This document shows, piece by piece, positions 1 to 6,922 of a DNA stretch of 10,821 nucleotides. Below the pieces are notes generated by a model. That model saw nothing but the letters and a program-made list of their open reading frames with translations, was not told the DNA's origin and did no database searches. The stretch's first letter is position 1; each line of letters starts with the position of its first letter. Origin of the DNA: an uncultured Clostridia bacterium (lineage in GTDB: Bacteria > Bacillota > Clostridia > TANB77 > CAG-508); assembly GCA_944393345.1 (NCBI GenBank), contig CALXZW010000040.1, positions 1-10,821 on the forward strand, read 5' to 3'. Made by a program: the position numbers and the translations under genes.

Positions 1-108
1 ATAATACAAAATAATAAATTTGTAGGAGCAGTAACACATGTTCTAGTAGATAATCCAACACAAGGTTATGCAGTATTTGGAGATATAATGTTAAAACAGA
101 TAAAATAA
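1..108 (+). CDS. spoIVB: SpoIVB-type serine peptidase (S55), C-terminal end only
   Basis: This is the last 35 codons of a gene that enters from the left. The visible residues include VGAVTHVLVDNPTQGYAVF, which matches the conserved C-terminal stretch of the S55 SpoIVB peptidase family (GAVTHV, then DPT/GYG-like). In spore formers SpoIVB is secreted from the forespore into the space between the two membranes. There it signals activation of pro-sigma-K processing in the mother cell. The catalytic serine and the PDZ domain lie outside the window. The gene ends at TAA, 30 bases before a bidirectional terminator shared with murC. In many Bacillus and Clostridium genomes spo0A follows spoIVB, but here a convergent murC does. 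The family call rests on a short fragment, so it is good but not certain. Confidence 0.75.
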   Translation: MIQNNKFVGAVTHVLVDNPTQGYAVFGDIMLKQIK

Positions 109-138
109 ACTTTGGGTGTAGGCTTTAAAGTTTAAGCA

Positions 139-175
139 AAAAAAGACTGAAATCTTAATAAATTCAGTCTTTTTT
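139..175. terminator. Bidirectional terminator between spoIVB and murC
   Basis: A perfect 13-base inverted repeat (AAAAAAGACTGAA at 139-151, TTCAGTCTTTTTT at 163-175) has an 11-base loop. The A-run on one side and the T-run on the other give a U-tract in both directions. This suits two convergent genes ending at 108 (+) and 184 (-). Confidence 0.85.
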
Positions 176-183
176 ATATTTAA

Positions 184-1566
184 TTACTTAACAAGCATTG
201 GACCAATTTCAGTAACAGTACCAGCTCCTAAAGTAATAACAATATCTCCTTTTGATATATTATCTTTAACATATTTTATACAGTCATTAAAATTAGGTAT
301 ATAATAAGCTTCTTTTCCTAAAGAAATAATTTTATCAACTAAATCTTTAGAAGAAATATCATAAATATTTTTTTCTCTTGCAGCATAAATATCTAAAATA
401 ATTATATTATCAAAATTAATAAGAGCATTAGAAAAATCATTTAATAATTTTTTAGTTCTACTATAAGTATGAGGTTGGAAAATAACCCAAGATTTATTAT
501 ATTTTTTATTCATCAATGATTTAGCAGTAGCAACTATTTCTGTTGGATGATGACCGTAATCATCGTAAACACTAGCAATATTATTGATTTTTCCTTTAAA
601 TTCAAATCTTCTATGAGCACCTGTAAATTTAAGTAAAGCAGATTTTATGAATTTTTTATCAATATTATATGCATGACATAAACTTATGCATGCCAAAGCA
701 TTTAATACATTATGAATACCAGGAACAGAAAGTTTAATTTTTTCATAAAATGAATTTTTATAGTAAACATCAAATTCTGGAAAACCATCATCATCAAAAA
801 TTATATTATCTGCATAAAAATCTACATTTTTATTATTTATTCCATAAGTTATTGCTTTTGCCTTGGTATAATTTGTTAATTCTAAACAATTAGTATCATC
901 ACCATTTAAAATAATAAGACCATTTTCTGGAAGAAGTTTAACATATTTTATAAAAGCATTTTTTATATTTTCAAAAGTTTTAAAATAATCTAGATGATCA
1001 TTGTCTATGTTTAAAATAACTTCTGCTTTAGGACTAAATTTTAAAAAACTTTCAACATATTCGCATGCTTCAATAATAAAATGTTCACTTTTACCTACTA
1101 AATAGTTTCCATCAAGTTGTTTCAAAAAAGCACCAACTTGAATACTAGGATTTTCCAAAGCTTCAATAAAACATAAAGAAATCATAGATGTAGTAGTAGT
1201 TTTTCCATGAGTTCCTGATATACAAATTGTATCTTTAAAACAACGAGTAAGCTCGCCTAAAAAATCTGCTCTTTCTATTGTAGGTATACTTAGTCTCTTG
1301 GCTTCTAACATTTCTGGATCATCTTGTTTTATAGCAGCAGAATAAACCACAACATCAGAATTTGCTACATCTTCTAAGTTGTGACCAATTGAAACTTTAA
1401 TATTATCTTGCTTAAGTTTTAGTGTATTTTCAGATTCTGACCAATCAGAGCCAGTAACATGAAACCCCCAATTTTTTAGAATTGCGGCAATTCCGCTCAT
1501 ACTTACACCGCCAATTCCTATCATATGTATATTTTTATATTTTCTTAAATTATCTATATTTGGCAT
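184..1566 (-). CDS. murC: UDP-N-acetylmuramate--L-alanine ligase MurC
   Basis: MurC is the cytoplasmic ATP-dependent ligase that adds L-alanine to UDP-N-acetylmuramic acid, the first amino acid of the peptidoglycan stem peptide. The 460-residue length is usual for the family. The N-terminal Rossmann-like domain starts with GIGGVSMSGIA (residues 17-27). The central ATPase domain carries the P-loop GTHGKTTTT (118-126). The C-terminal domain has the YGHHPTEI signature and the QPHTYSRT segment. The ATG at 1566 is supported by an AGGGAG Shine-Dalgarno about 9 bases upstream and a strong promoter about 30 bases further up. The frame is intact. It is transcribed alone, convergent with spoIVB and divergent from spoVG. 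Arginine is AGA or CGT with no in-frame CGG, as in the other host-like genes here. Confidence 0.97.
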   Translation of the reverse strand: MPNIDNLRKYKNIHMIGIGGVSMSGIAAILKNWGFHVTGSDWSESENTLKLKQDNIKVSIGHNLEDVANSDVVVYSAAIKQDDPEMLEAKRLSIPTIERADFLGELTRCFKDTICISGTHGKTTTTSMISLCFIEALENPSIQVGAFLKQLDGNYLVGKSEHFIIEACEYVESFLKFSPKAEVILNIDNDHLDYFKTFENIKNAFIKYVKLLPENGLIILNGDDTNCLELTNYTKAKAITYGINNKNVDFYADNIIFDDDGFPEFDVYYKNSFYEKIKLSVPGIHNVLNALACISLCHAYNIDKKFIKSALLKFTGAHRRFEFKGKINNIASVYDDYGHHPTEIVATAKSLMNKKYNKSWVIFQPHTYSRTKKLLNDFSNALINFDNIIILDIYAAREKNIYDISSKDLVDKIISLGKEAYYIPNFNDCIKYVKDNISKGDIVITLGAGTVTEIGPMLVK

Positions 1567-1596
1567 TTAAAACACTCCCTTGTAAATAACAGAACA

Positions 1597-1625
1597 ATTA
1601 TATAATTATAAAGTGCAAAATTCAA
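1597..1625 (-). promoter_or_regulatory. Sigma-A promoter of murC
   Basis: On the minus strand TTGAAT (1620-1625) and TATAAT (1597-1602) are separated by exactly 17 bases. Transcription would begin near 1590, giving a leader of about 25 bases before the murC ATG. Confidence 0.75.
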
Positions 1626-1760
1626 GACTTTTTAAACAAAAGATATAATAAATTTATGAAAAAAAATATAAAAATGTTACAAATAGAATCGTAAATGCTG
1701 GAAAAAATATTAATATATAAAAGCAAAATTAAAAATATAATAAAAAATGTAAAAAAAAGA

Positions 1761-1785
1761 AGGAAAAAGTTTTTTTTTGGAGAAT
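1761..1785 (+). promoter_or_regulatory. Sigma-H-like promoter of spoVG
   Basis: AGGAAAA (1761-1767) and GAAT (1782-1785) are separated by 14 bases. This is the arrangement and spacing expected of a sigma-H promoter (AGGAWWW, then GAAT), and spoVG of Bacillus subtilis is a classical sigma-H gene. A TATAAT at 1788-1793 lies just downstream but has no matching -35, so a sigma-A reading is weaker. The assignment is inferred from the motif and the gene's identity. Confidence 0.55.
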
Positions 1786-1792
1786 AATATAA

Positions 1793-1822
1793 TTGTACAT
1801 AAGATTAAACATATATGTACAA
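1793..1822 (+). repeat. Inverted repeat in the spoVG leader
   Basis: TTGTACATA (1793-1801) and TATGTACAA (1814-1822) form a perfect 9-base inverted repeat with a 12-base centre. It lies just downstream of the predicted -10, in the early transcribed region. It has no U-tract, so it is not a normal terminator. It could be an operator for a dimeric repressor or a 5' stabilising hairpin. Confidence 0.6.
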
Positions 1823-1857
1823 AATAATAAAAACTTAAGGAAGGCGGGTGCACCAAA

Positions 1858-2130
1858 ATGCAAATCACAGATGTACGTTTAAGAAAAGTAAATTCAGAGA
1901 ACAGAATGAAAGCTGTTGCTTCTGTAACATTCGATAACGAATTTGCAGTACATGATATTAAAGTTATCGAAAGTCAAAACGGATTGTTTATAGCTATGCC
2001 AAGCAAGAAAACTCCAAACGGAGAATTCAAAGATATAGCTCATCCAATCAATGCTGAAACAAGAGAGAAAATTCAAAAAGCTATATTAGAAGCTTATGAA
2101 GCTCCTGAAACAGAAGAATCAGCAGAATAA
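1858..2130 (+). CDS. spoVG: Septation regulator SpoVG
   Basis: This 90-residue protein is recognised along its full length. It starts MQITDVRLRKVN and continues with the conserved core through FAVHDIKVIE and FIAMPSKKTPNGEFKDIAHP to the helical C-terminus, followed by a short acidic tail. SpoVG proteins are small nucleic-acid-binding regulators. In Bacillus they affect asymmetric septation and cortex formation, and in other Firmicutes they act as broad regulators of virulence and cell wall genes. The ATG follows a purine-rich stretch (AAGGAAGG at 1837-1844, then GCGGG), which is somewhat far from the start. The sequence GGTGCACC (1847-1854) between the two is a perfect 8-base palindrome. A strong terminator follows at once, so it is a single-gene unit. 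Confidence 0.97.
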   Translation: MQITDVRLRKVNSENRMKAVASVTFDNEFAVHDIKVIESQNGLFIAMPSKKTPNGEFKDIAHPINAETREKIQKAILEAYEAPETEESAE

Positions 2131-2140
2131 TTATAAATAC

Positions 2141-2176
2141 AAAAGTACTTATTTTTATATAAGTACTTTTAATTTT
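2141..2176 (+). terminator. Rho-independent terminator of spoVG
   Basis: AAAAGTACTTAT (2141-2152) pairs perfectly with its complement at 2159-2170, leaving a 6-base loop. A T-rich stretch follows (TTTTAATTTTTG). It begins 10 bases after the spoVG stop codon. Confidence 0.85.
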
Positions 2177-2289
2177 TGTTTAGTCCGTATTAGAGACATG
2201 TAAAAAACAATGGATATATTATTTCAAAGAACTTGTTAATATATAAAAAGGTAGCAATAAGAAGTCTTATAACTAATTGTGGATACTTT

Positions 2290-2318
2290 TTGACATTTTT
2301 TAGGCTTAGTAGTAATAA
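2290..2318 (+). promoter_or_regulatory. Possible extra upstream promoter for the 2447 gene
   Basis: A perfect -35 TTGACA (2290-2295) is followed after 17 bases by TAATAA (2313-2318), a poor -10. The rest of the 276-base gap between spoVG and the small gene is AT-rich, and I see no recognisable RNA gene in it. Confidence 0.25.
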
Positions 2319-2354
2319 AAAATATATAATCAAAAAATAAATTGGTTGAAAACC

Positions 2355-2383
2355 TTGATTTTTATGAGCTTTTATGGTAAACT
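2355..2383 (+). promoter_or_regulatory. Likely promoter of the 2447 small gene
   Basis: TTGATT (2355-2360) and TAAACT (2378-2383) are separated by 17 bases. The -10 matches consensus at only 4 of 6 positions. It overlaps the left arm of an inverted repeat, which suggests a regulated promoter. Confidence 0.45.
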
Positions 2384-2402
2384 AAATATAGATATTTAGT
2401 TT
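2379..2402 (+). repeat. Operator-like inverted repeat over the -10 and start point
   Basis: AAACTAAATA (2379-2388) and TATTTAGTTT (2393-2402) are perfect 10-base inverted arms around a 4-base centre. The repeat covers most of the predicted -10 and the expected transcription start of the 2447 gene. That position is typical of a repressor site. A role as an RNA hairpin at the very 5' end is the alternative. Confidence 0.55.
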
Positions 2403-2410
2403 TATAAATA

Positions 2411-2446
2411 AGAGAGGTGAAAACTTAAGTTAGACTTAAGAATAAT
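2411..2446 (+). promoter_or_regulatory. Distant Shine-Dalgarno with hairpin before the 2447 ATG
   Basis: The only good Shine-Dalgarno (AGAGAGGTGA, 2411-2420) lies 26 bases before the ATG at 2447. Between them CTTAAG occurs twice (2424-2429 and 2435-2440) and can pair around a 5-base loop. Folding would leave about 9 unpaired bases between the Shine-Dalgarno and the ATG, a normal spacing. In-frame upstream codons up to the TAA at 2426-2428 include no other start. Confidence 0.5.
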
Positions 2447-2725
2447 ATGGGAAGTTTAATAAAGGAATTTTGGGAAAATAATGTAAAAAATGAATTTCCA
2501 GAAAACAAAGAAAATGATGAAATAAGAAAAGCCTTTAATGAAGCAAATTTTGAAATAGAAAAATTATCTAAAATCTTAGAAAAGATTACAAAAAAAGGAA
2601 ATAATAAAAATCGAAAGAATATAGATGTAGATAGAGAAAATCTGGAAGATAGAGAGAATATAGATGTAGATAGAGAGAATATAGAAGATAGAGATTTAAA
2701 ATCAAAAGGGAATGAAAGAATTTAA
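2447..2725 (+). CDS. Hypothetical small charged protein with tandem repeat
   Basis: I do not recognise this 92-residue protein. It has no signal peptide or membrane segment and is rich in Glu, Lys, Asn and Asp, so it is probably cytoplasmic. Residues about 25-50 (EIRKAFNEANFEIEKLSKIL) look helical and amphipathic. Residues 58-83 are two copies of a 13-residue unit close to NIDVDRENxEDRx, encoded by a 39-base tandem DNA repeat. The coding assignment rests on a clean frame, a promoter, a possible hairpin-assisted ribosome binding site and its own terminator. The repeat may vary in copy number between strains, since such units expand or contract by slippage. It could be a lineage-specific gene. 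No function is proposed. Confidence 0.65.
   Translation: MGSLIKEFWENNVKNEFPENKENDEIRKAFNEANFEIEKLSKILEKITKKGNNKNRKNIDVDRENLEDRENIDVDRENIEDRDLKSKGNERI
2618..2695 (+). repeat. 39-base tandem repeat, two in-frame copies
   Basis: Two adjacent 39-base units (2618-2656 and 2657-2695) differ at only a few positions and encode the 13-residue repeat of the small protein. The unit is a multiple of three, so copy changes would keep the frame. Confidence 0.85.
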
Positions 2726-2760
2726 AATACAAGAATTAAAAATCTTGTATTTTTTCTTTT
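2724..2760 (+). terminator. Rho-independent terminator of the 2447 gene
   Basis: AAAATACAAGA (2724-2734) pairs with TCTTGTATTTT (2743-2753) around an 8-base loop, followed by a T-rich tail. It overlaps the last bases of the stop codon. Confidence 0.85.
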
Positions 2761-2839
2761 ATATTAATATATTTTTTATTGGTATTTAGTTAAAGTATGG
2801 ATAAAATTAATTATTCAAAGAAAAATGGATAAAATCACA

Positions 2840-2868
2840 TTGAACTAAAAAACAAAAGGTGATATAAT
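2840..2868 (+). promoter_or_regulatory. Sigma-A promoter of the dnaE-Nudix operon
   Basis: TTGAAC (2840-2845) and a perfect TATAAT (2863-2868) are separated by 17 bases. A start point near 2875 gives a leader of about 20 bases, with the Shine-Dalgarno AGAGGAAG at 2883-2890 and the ATG at 2895. Confidence 0.8.
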
Positions 2869-2894
2869 CAAGCAAAAAAGAAAGAGGAAGAAAA

Positions 2895-5800
2895 ATGTCG
2901 AAATTTGTACATTTGCATATACATAGTGAGTTTAGTTTATTAGATGGTGCAAATAGAATAAAAGATTTACCAGTAAGAGCAAAAGAACTTGGTATGGATG
3001 CTATTGCAATTACAGATCATGGAGTAATGTATGGAGCAATAGATTTTTATAAAGCATGTAAAAAAGAAGGAATAAAGCCAATAATTGGATGTGAAGTATA
3101 TGTAGCTCCTAGAAGTCGTTTTGATAAAGAACCTAATATAGACAATAAATATTATCATTTAATCTTATTAGCAAAAAATAATGAAGGTTATAAAAATTTA
3201 AGTAAATTAGTATCCTTAGGATTTGTAGATGGATATTATTATAAACCAAGAATTGATTTAGAAATTTTGGAAAAATATAGTGAAGGTTTAATTTGTTTAA
3301 GTGCTTGTCTAGCAGGAGCGGTAAATCAAGCTCTATTAAATGGTGAAAATGAAAAAGCAGAAGAAATAGCATTATGGCACAAGAATGTTTTTAAAGATGA
3401 TTATTATATAGAAATTCAAAATAATGGAATTCAAGAACAAGTATTAGCAAACCAAAAATTGATAAGATTAGCAAGAAAATTAGATATACCAATTGTAGCA
3501 ACAAATGATGCACATTATTTAAAAAGAGAAGATGCATATAATCATGAAGTGCTATTATGTATTCAAACAGGAAAAAGAATGAGTGATATTGATAGAATGA
3601 AATTTGATACAGATGAACTTTATGTAAAATCACCAGAAGAAATGACTGAATATTTTAGTGCATTTCCAGATGCAATAGAAAATACAGTAAAAATTGCTGA
3701 AAAATGTAATGTGGAATTTGAATTTGGACATACAATATTACCAAATTATGATGTACCAGAAGAATATGCAACTCATTATGATTTTTTTAAAAAACTTTGT
3801 GATGATGGAATAAAAAATAGATATGGAGAAAATCCAAGTAAAGAAATTTTAGATAGAGCAGAATATGAAATAAGTGTAATAAAGAAAATGGGATATGTAG
3901 ACTATTTCTTAATAGTATGGGATTTTATACATTATGCTAAAACACATAATATTCCAGTAGGACCTCGGACGTGGTTCTGGTGCAGGTTCAATTATTGCAT
4001 ATGCAATTGAAATTACAGATATTGATCCGATGAAATATGGTTTACTTTTTGAAAGATTTTTAAATCCAGAAAGAATTAGCATGCCGGATTTTGATGTGGA
4101 TTTTTGTTATGAAAAAAGAAATAAAGTTATTGAATATGTTTCCAACAAATATGGTTATGATCATGTTTCACAGATTATCACATTTGGAACTATGGCAGCT
4201 AAGATGGTAATTAGAGATGTTGCAAGAGTTTTAGATGTGCCATATTCAGAAGCAGATACATTGGCAAAAATGATACCTAATGAATTACATATAACAATAA
4301 AAAAAGCATTAGAACAAAATAAAGAATTAAATCAAATGTACGAGAATGATGAAACAACTAAAAAAATATTAGATATAGCAATGGGACTTGAAGGAATGCC
4401 AAGACAGGCTTCTACACATGCTTGTGGGATTGTTATTACAAAAGAGCCAGTAGATACTTATGTACCACTATATGTTAGAGATGGGCAAATATCAACGCAA
4501 TATATAATGACAACATTGGAAGAATTAGGTTTGTTAAAAATGGATTTCTTAGGTTTAAGAACTTTAACAGTAATTCAAGATACAGTTGATATGGTAAAAA
4601 ATAATAGAGGAATAGAAGTAAAAATAGATAAAGAAATGTCAGATCCGAAGGTATACAAATTATGGCAAGAAGGAAAATCTTGTGGAATATTTCAATTTGA
4701 GTCACAGGGTATGACAAATTTTATGAAAGAACTAAAACCAGACTGCTTAGAAGATTTAATAGCAGGTGTTTCTTTATATCGTCCTGGTCCAATGGATCAA
4801 ATTCCAAGATATATAAGAGGAAAACAAAATCCAGGACATAATGAATATACACATTCAAGTTTAGAGCCAATATTAAATGTTACATATGGATGTATGGTTT
4901 ATCAAGAGCAGGTTATGCAGATAGTTCGTGATTTAGCAGGTTATTCACTAGGTAGAGCAGATTTAGTAAGAAGAGCAATGGGAAAAAAGAAACTTGATGT
5001 TATGGCAAAAGAAAGAGAAATTTTTATAAATGGGCAAGTAGATGAAGAAGGAAATATAATTGTACCAGGATGCATAAGAAATGGAATCGATAGTAAATCT
5101 GCAGATAAAATATTTGATGAAATGGCAGAATTTGCTAAATATGCTTTTAACAAATCACATGCAGCATGTTATGCAGTAGTAGCATATAGGACTGCATATT
5201 TAAAAGCATATTATCCAGCAGAATTTATAGCAGCTACATTAAATAGTTTTTTAGGAAACTTAGACAAAATTCCTCAATATGTAGAAGAATGTAAATCTTT
5301 AGGAATAGAAATATTAAAGCCAGATATAAATAAAAGTTATACTAAATTCACAACAGAATTTAATAATGAAAAGGAATTGCCTAAAATTAGATTTGGATTA
5401 GGAAGCATAAAAAATGTAGGAACAAATCCTGTAAATAGTATAGTGGCAGAAAGAGAAAAAAATGGAAATTATAAAGGTTTTACAGATTTTTGTGAAAGAA
5501 TATCAGATGAAGCGGTAAATAAAAAATGTATCGAAAGTTTAATAAAAGCAGGTGCATTTGATGAATTTGAACAAACAAGAGCAACACTTTTAGCATCTTT
5601 TGAAAACATAATAGATACAATACAGTCAGGAAAAAAGAAAGGTCTAGAAGGTCAAGTCACAATGTTTGAATTAGGTTCAGAAGAACAAAAAGAAGAATTA
5701 AATGAAAAAAAATATGTATTTGAAGAATATGAAGAATTAGCTAATAAAGAGTTACTAGCATTGGAAAAAGAAATGCTCGGAATATATATTTCTGGACATC

Positions 5801-6414
5801 CATTAGAAAAGCTAAGAACACAAATTGAAAATGAAACAAATATAAGTTCAAAAGAATTAAGAGAATTAGATGAACAAATGCAAACAAATATAAACGAACA
5901 AGATGAATATATAAACCAAAATAGAATTCCTAAATATAAAGATGGGCAAAATGTAAAATATGCAGGAATAATATCATCAATAAAAAAGAAATATACTAAA
6001 AATAATAAAATAATGGCATTTGTAACAATAGAAGATTTATATGGAATAGTGGAAATAATAGTATTCGAAAGTGCATATATGAAGTCAAGTCAAAGTTTAG
6101 TTGAAGAAAATATTGTAATTGTTAATGGAAGGTTAAGTATAAAAGAAGATTCTGCAACAACAATAATTGCAAATGAAATAACAAATTTTGAAGAACAAAA
6201 ACAAAAGATATTAACATTAGATATAACAAATTCTAATGAAGAACAAAAAGAAAAATTAAGAGGAGCAATAAAGTATTTTAGTGGAGATAAAAATAATATA
6301 AATGTTCAAGTAAAAGTACAAAAAGAATTAAAAGGTTGTGGTGCAATCTATTTAACAGATGAAATTTTAGAAATTTTTGAAAATATATTAGGAAAAGAAA
6401 ATGTAATTTTATAA
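2895..6414 (+). CDS. dnaE: DNA polymerase III alpha subunit DnaE, one +1 frameshift
   Basis: DnaE is the catalytic subunit of a replicative DNA polymerase. Skipping one base at 3966 gives a 1172-residue protein, the normal length for the family. The N-terminal PHP domain starts with HLHIHSEFS (residues 6-14) and AITDHG. The C-family polymerase core includes PG-RGSGAGS (at the break), MPDFDVDF with Asp398, Asp400 and Asp402, MDFLGL with Asp550, and YRPGPMD (628-634). A helix-hairpin-helix region follows near 836, then an OB-fold from about 1018 (KYAGIISSIK). Without the skip, the first frame ends at 4010 after about 13 unrelated residues. The second frame has an internal ATG only at 4030, past the glycine motif. 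Everything else is intact and conserved, so this is not an old pseudogene. The Nudix gene follows 21 bases downstream. Confidence 0.93.
3960..3975 (+). other. Frameshift site in dnaE: extra C before GGA
   Basis: The family motif GPGRGS requires GGA CCT GGA CGT GGT TCT. The sequence reads GGA CCT C GGA CGT GGT TCT, with the extra base at 3966. Uninterrupted translation meets CGG right after the proline codon. All downstream catalytic motifs are in the frame reached by skipping this C. Confidence 0.9.
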
Positions 6415-6435
6415 AAATGGAGAAAGGAGAACAGT

Positions 6436-6876
6436 ATGGAAAGAATCAGAGTAGCAGGAATTATTCCAATGGGCGATGGTTATGCACTTATGCATAGAGT
6501 GGGAGTAATAAAAAGAAAAGACTATCAAGAATATTACACATTTCCGGGCGGAGGTTTAGAAGAAGGAGAAACACTTGAAGATGGAGTAATAAGAGAAATA
6601 AAAGAAGAATTTGGAATAAATGTAGAAGTTATAAAAAAATTATATGAAATGGAATCAGAAAAGTTTAATCAAAAAGAATATTTTTTTCTTTGTAAATATA
6701 TAGATGGAAAATTTGGAACAGGAGAAGGACCAGAATTTTCAAATGATCCTAAATATATTGATAGTGGAAAATATATACCAGAGATAATATCAAAAGAAAA
6801 AGTAAAAGAAATAATATTATTGCCTACAGAAATAAAAGATAAATTTGTTCAAGATATAAAATCTGGAAATATCTAG
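6436..6876 (+). CDS. Nudix hydrolase
   Basis: A 146-residue Nudix protein. The Nudix box is complete at residues 39-61: Gly39, Glu45, then Arg53-Glu54 and Glu57-Glu58 with Gly60, fitting GX5EX7REUXEEXGU. The glutamates bind the metal that drives hydrolysis of a nucleoside diphosphate linked to another group. The N-terminal IRVAGIIPMGDGYALMHR and PGGG match the MutT-like beta-grasp entry. The substrate cannot be told: nucleotide sanitation (8-oxo-dGTP type) or a nucleotide sugar are both possible. The Shine-Dalgarno AAAGGAG lies 21-7 bases after dnaE's stop, and no promoter or terminator separates them, so it is very probably co-transcribed with dnaE. It ends at a hairpin shared with the convergent feoB remnant. 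Confidence 0.93.
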   Translation: MERIRVAGIIPMGDGYALMHRVGVIKRKDYQEYYTFPGGGLEEGETLEDGVIREIKEEFGINVEVIKKLYEMESEKFNQKEYFFLCKYIDGKFGTGEGPEFSNDPKYIDSGKYIPEIISKEKVKEIILLPTEIKDKFVQDIKSGNI

Positions 6877-6881
6877 AAAAG

Positions 6882-6922
6882 TCCCTATAAGACTTAAAAA
6901 AATCATTAAGTCATTATAGGGA
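6882..6922. terminator. Hairpin terminator between Nudix gene and feoB remnant
   Basis: Arms 6882-6897 and 6906-6922 pair over 16 positions with one bulged base. Reading minus, the hairpin is followed by CTTTTCT. Reading plus, the tail is a weak ATAATTTG, but the A-rich loop may help. The feoB stop codon (6906-6908) lies inside the right arm. Confidence 0.65.

Noticed and set aside
1894..2076. Open frame on the minus strand across spoVG
   Set aside because: It is antisense to a well-conserved gene, has no ribosome binding site and no recognisable product.
2171..2446. A small RNA or riboswitch in the gap after spoVG
   Set aside because: No recognisable conserved aptamer, tRNA or terminator-antiterminator pair is visible, only AT-rich sequence and promoter-like motifs.
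2967..5153. Several minus-strand open frames inside dnaE
   Set aside because: They are shadows of dnaE: their apparent hydrophobic residues come from reading AT-rich codons backwards.
5776..5790. Another TCGGA in dnaE as a possible third frameshift site
   Set aside because: Here it reads CTC GGA in frame (Leu-Gly) and the protein stays on the family sequence, so nothing shifts.
4030..6414. Second part of dnaE as an independent gene from the ATG at 4030
   Set aside because: There is no ribosome binding site at 4030, and conserved polymerase residues continue upstream to 3967 in the same frame.
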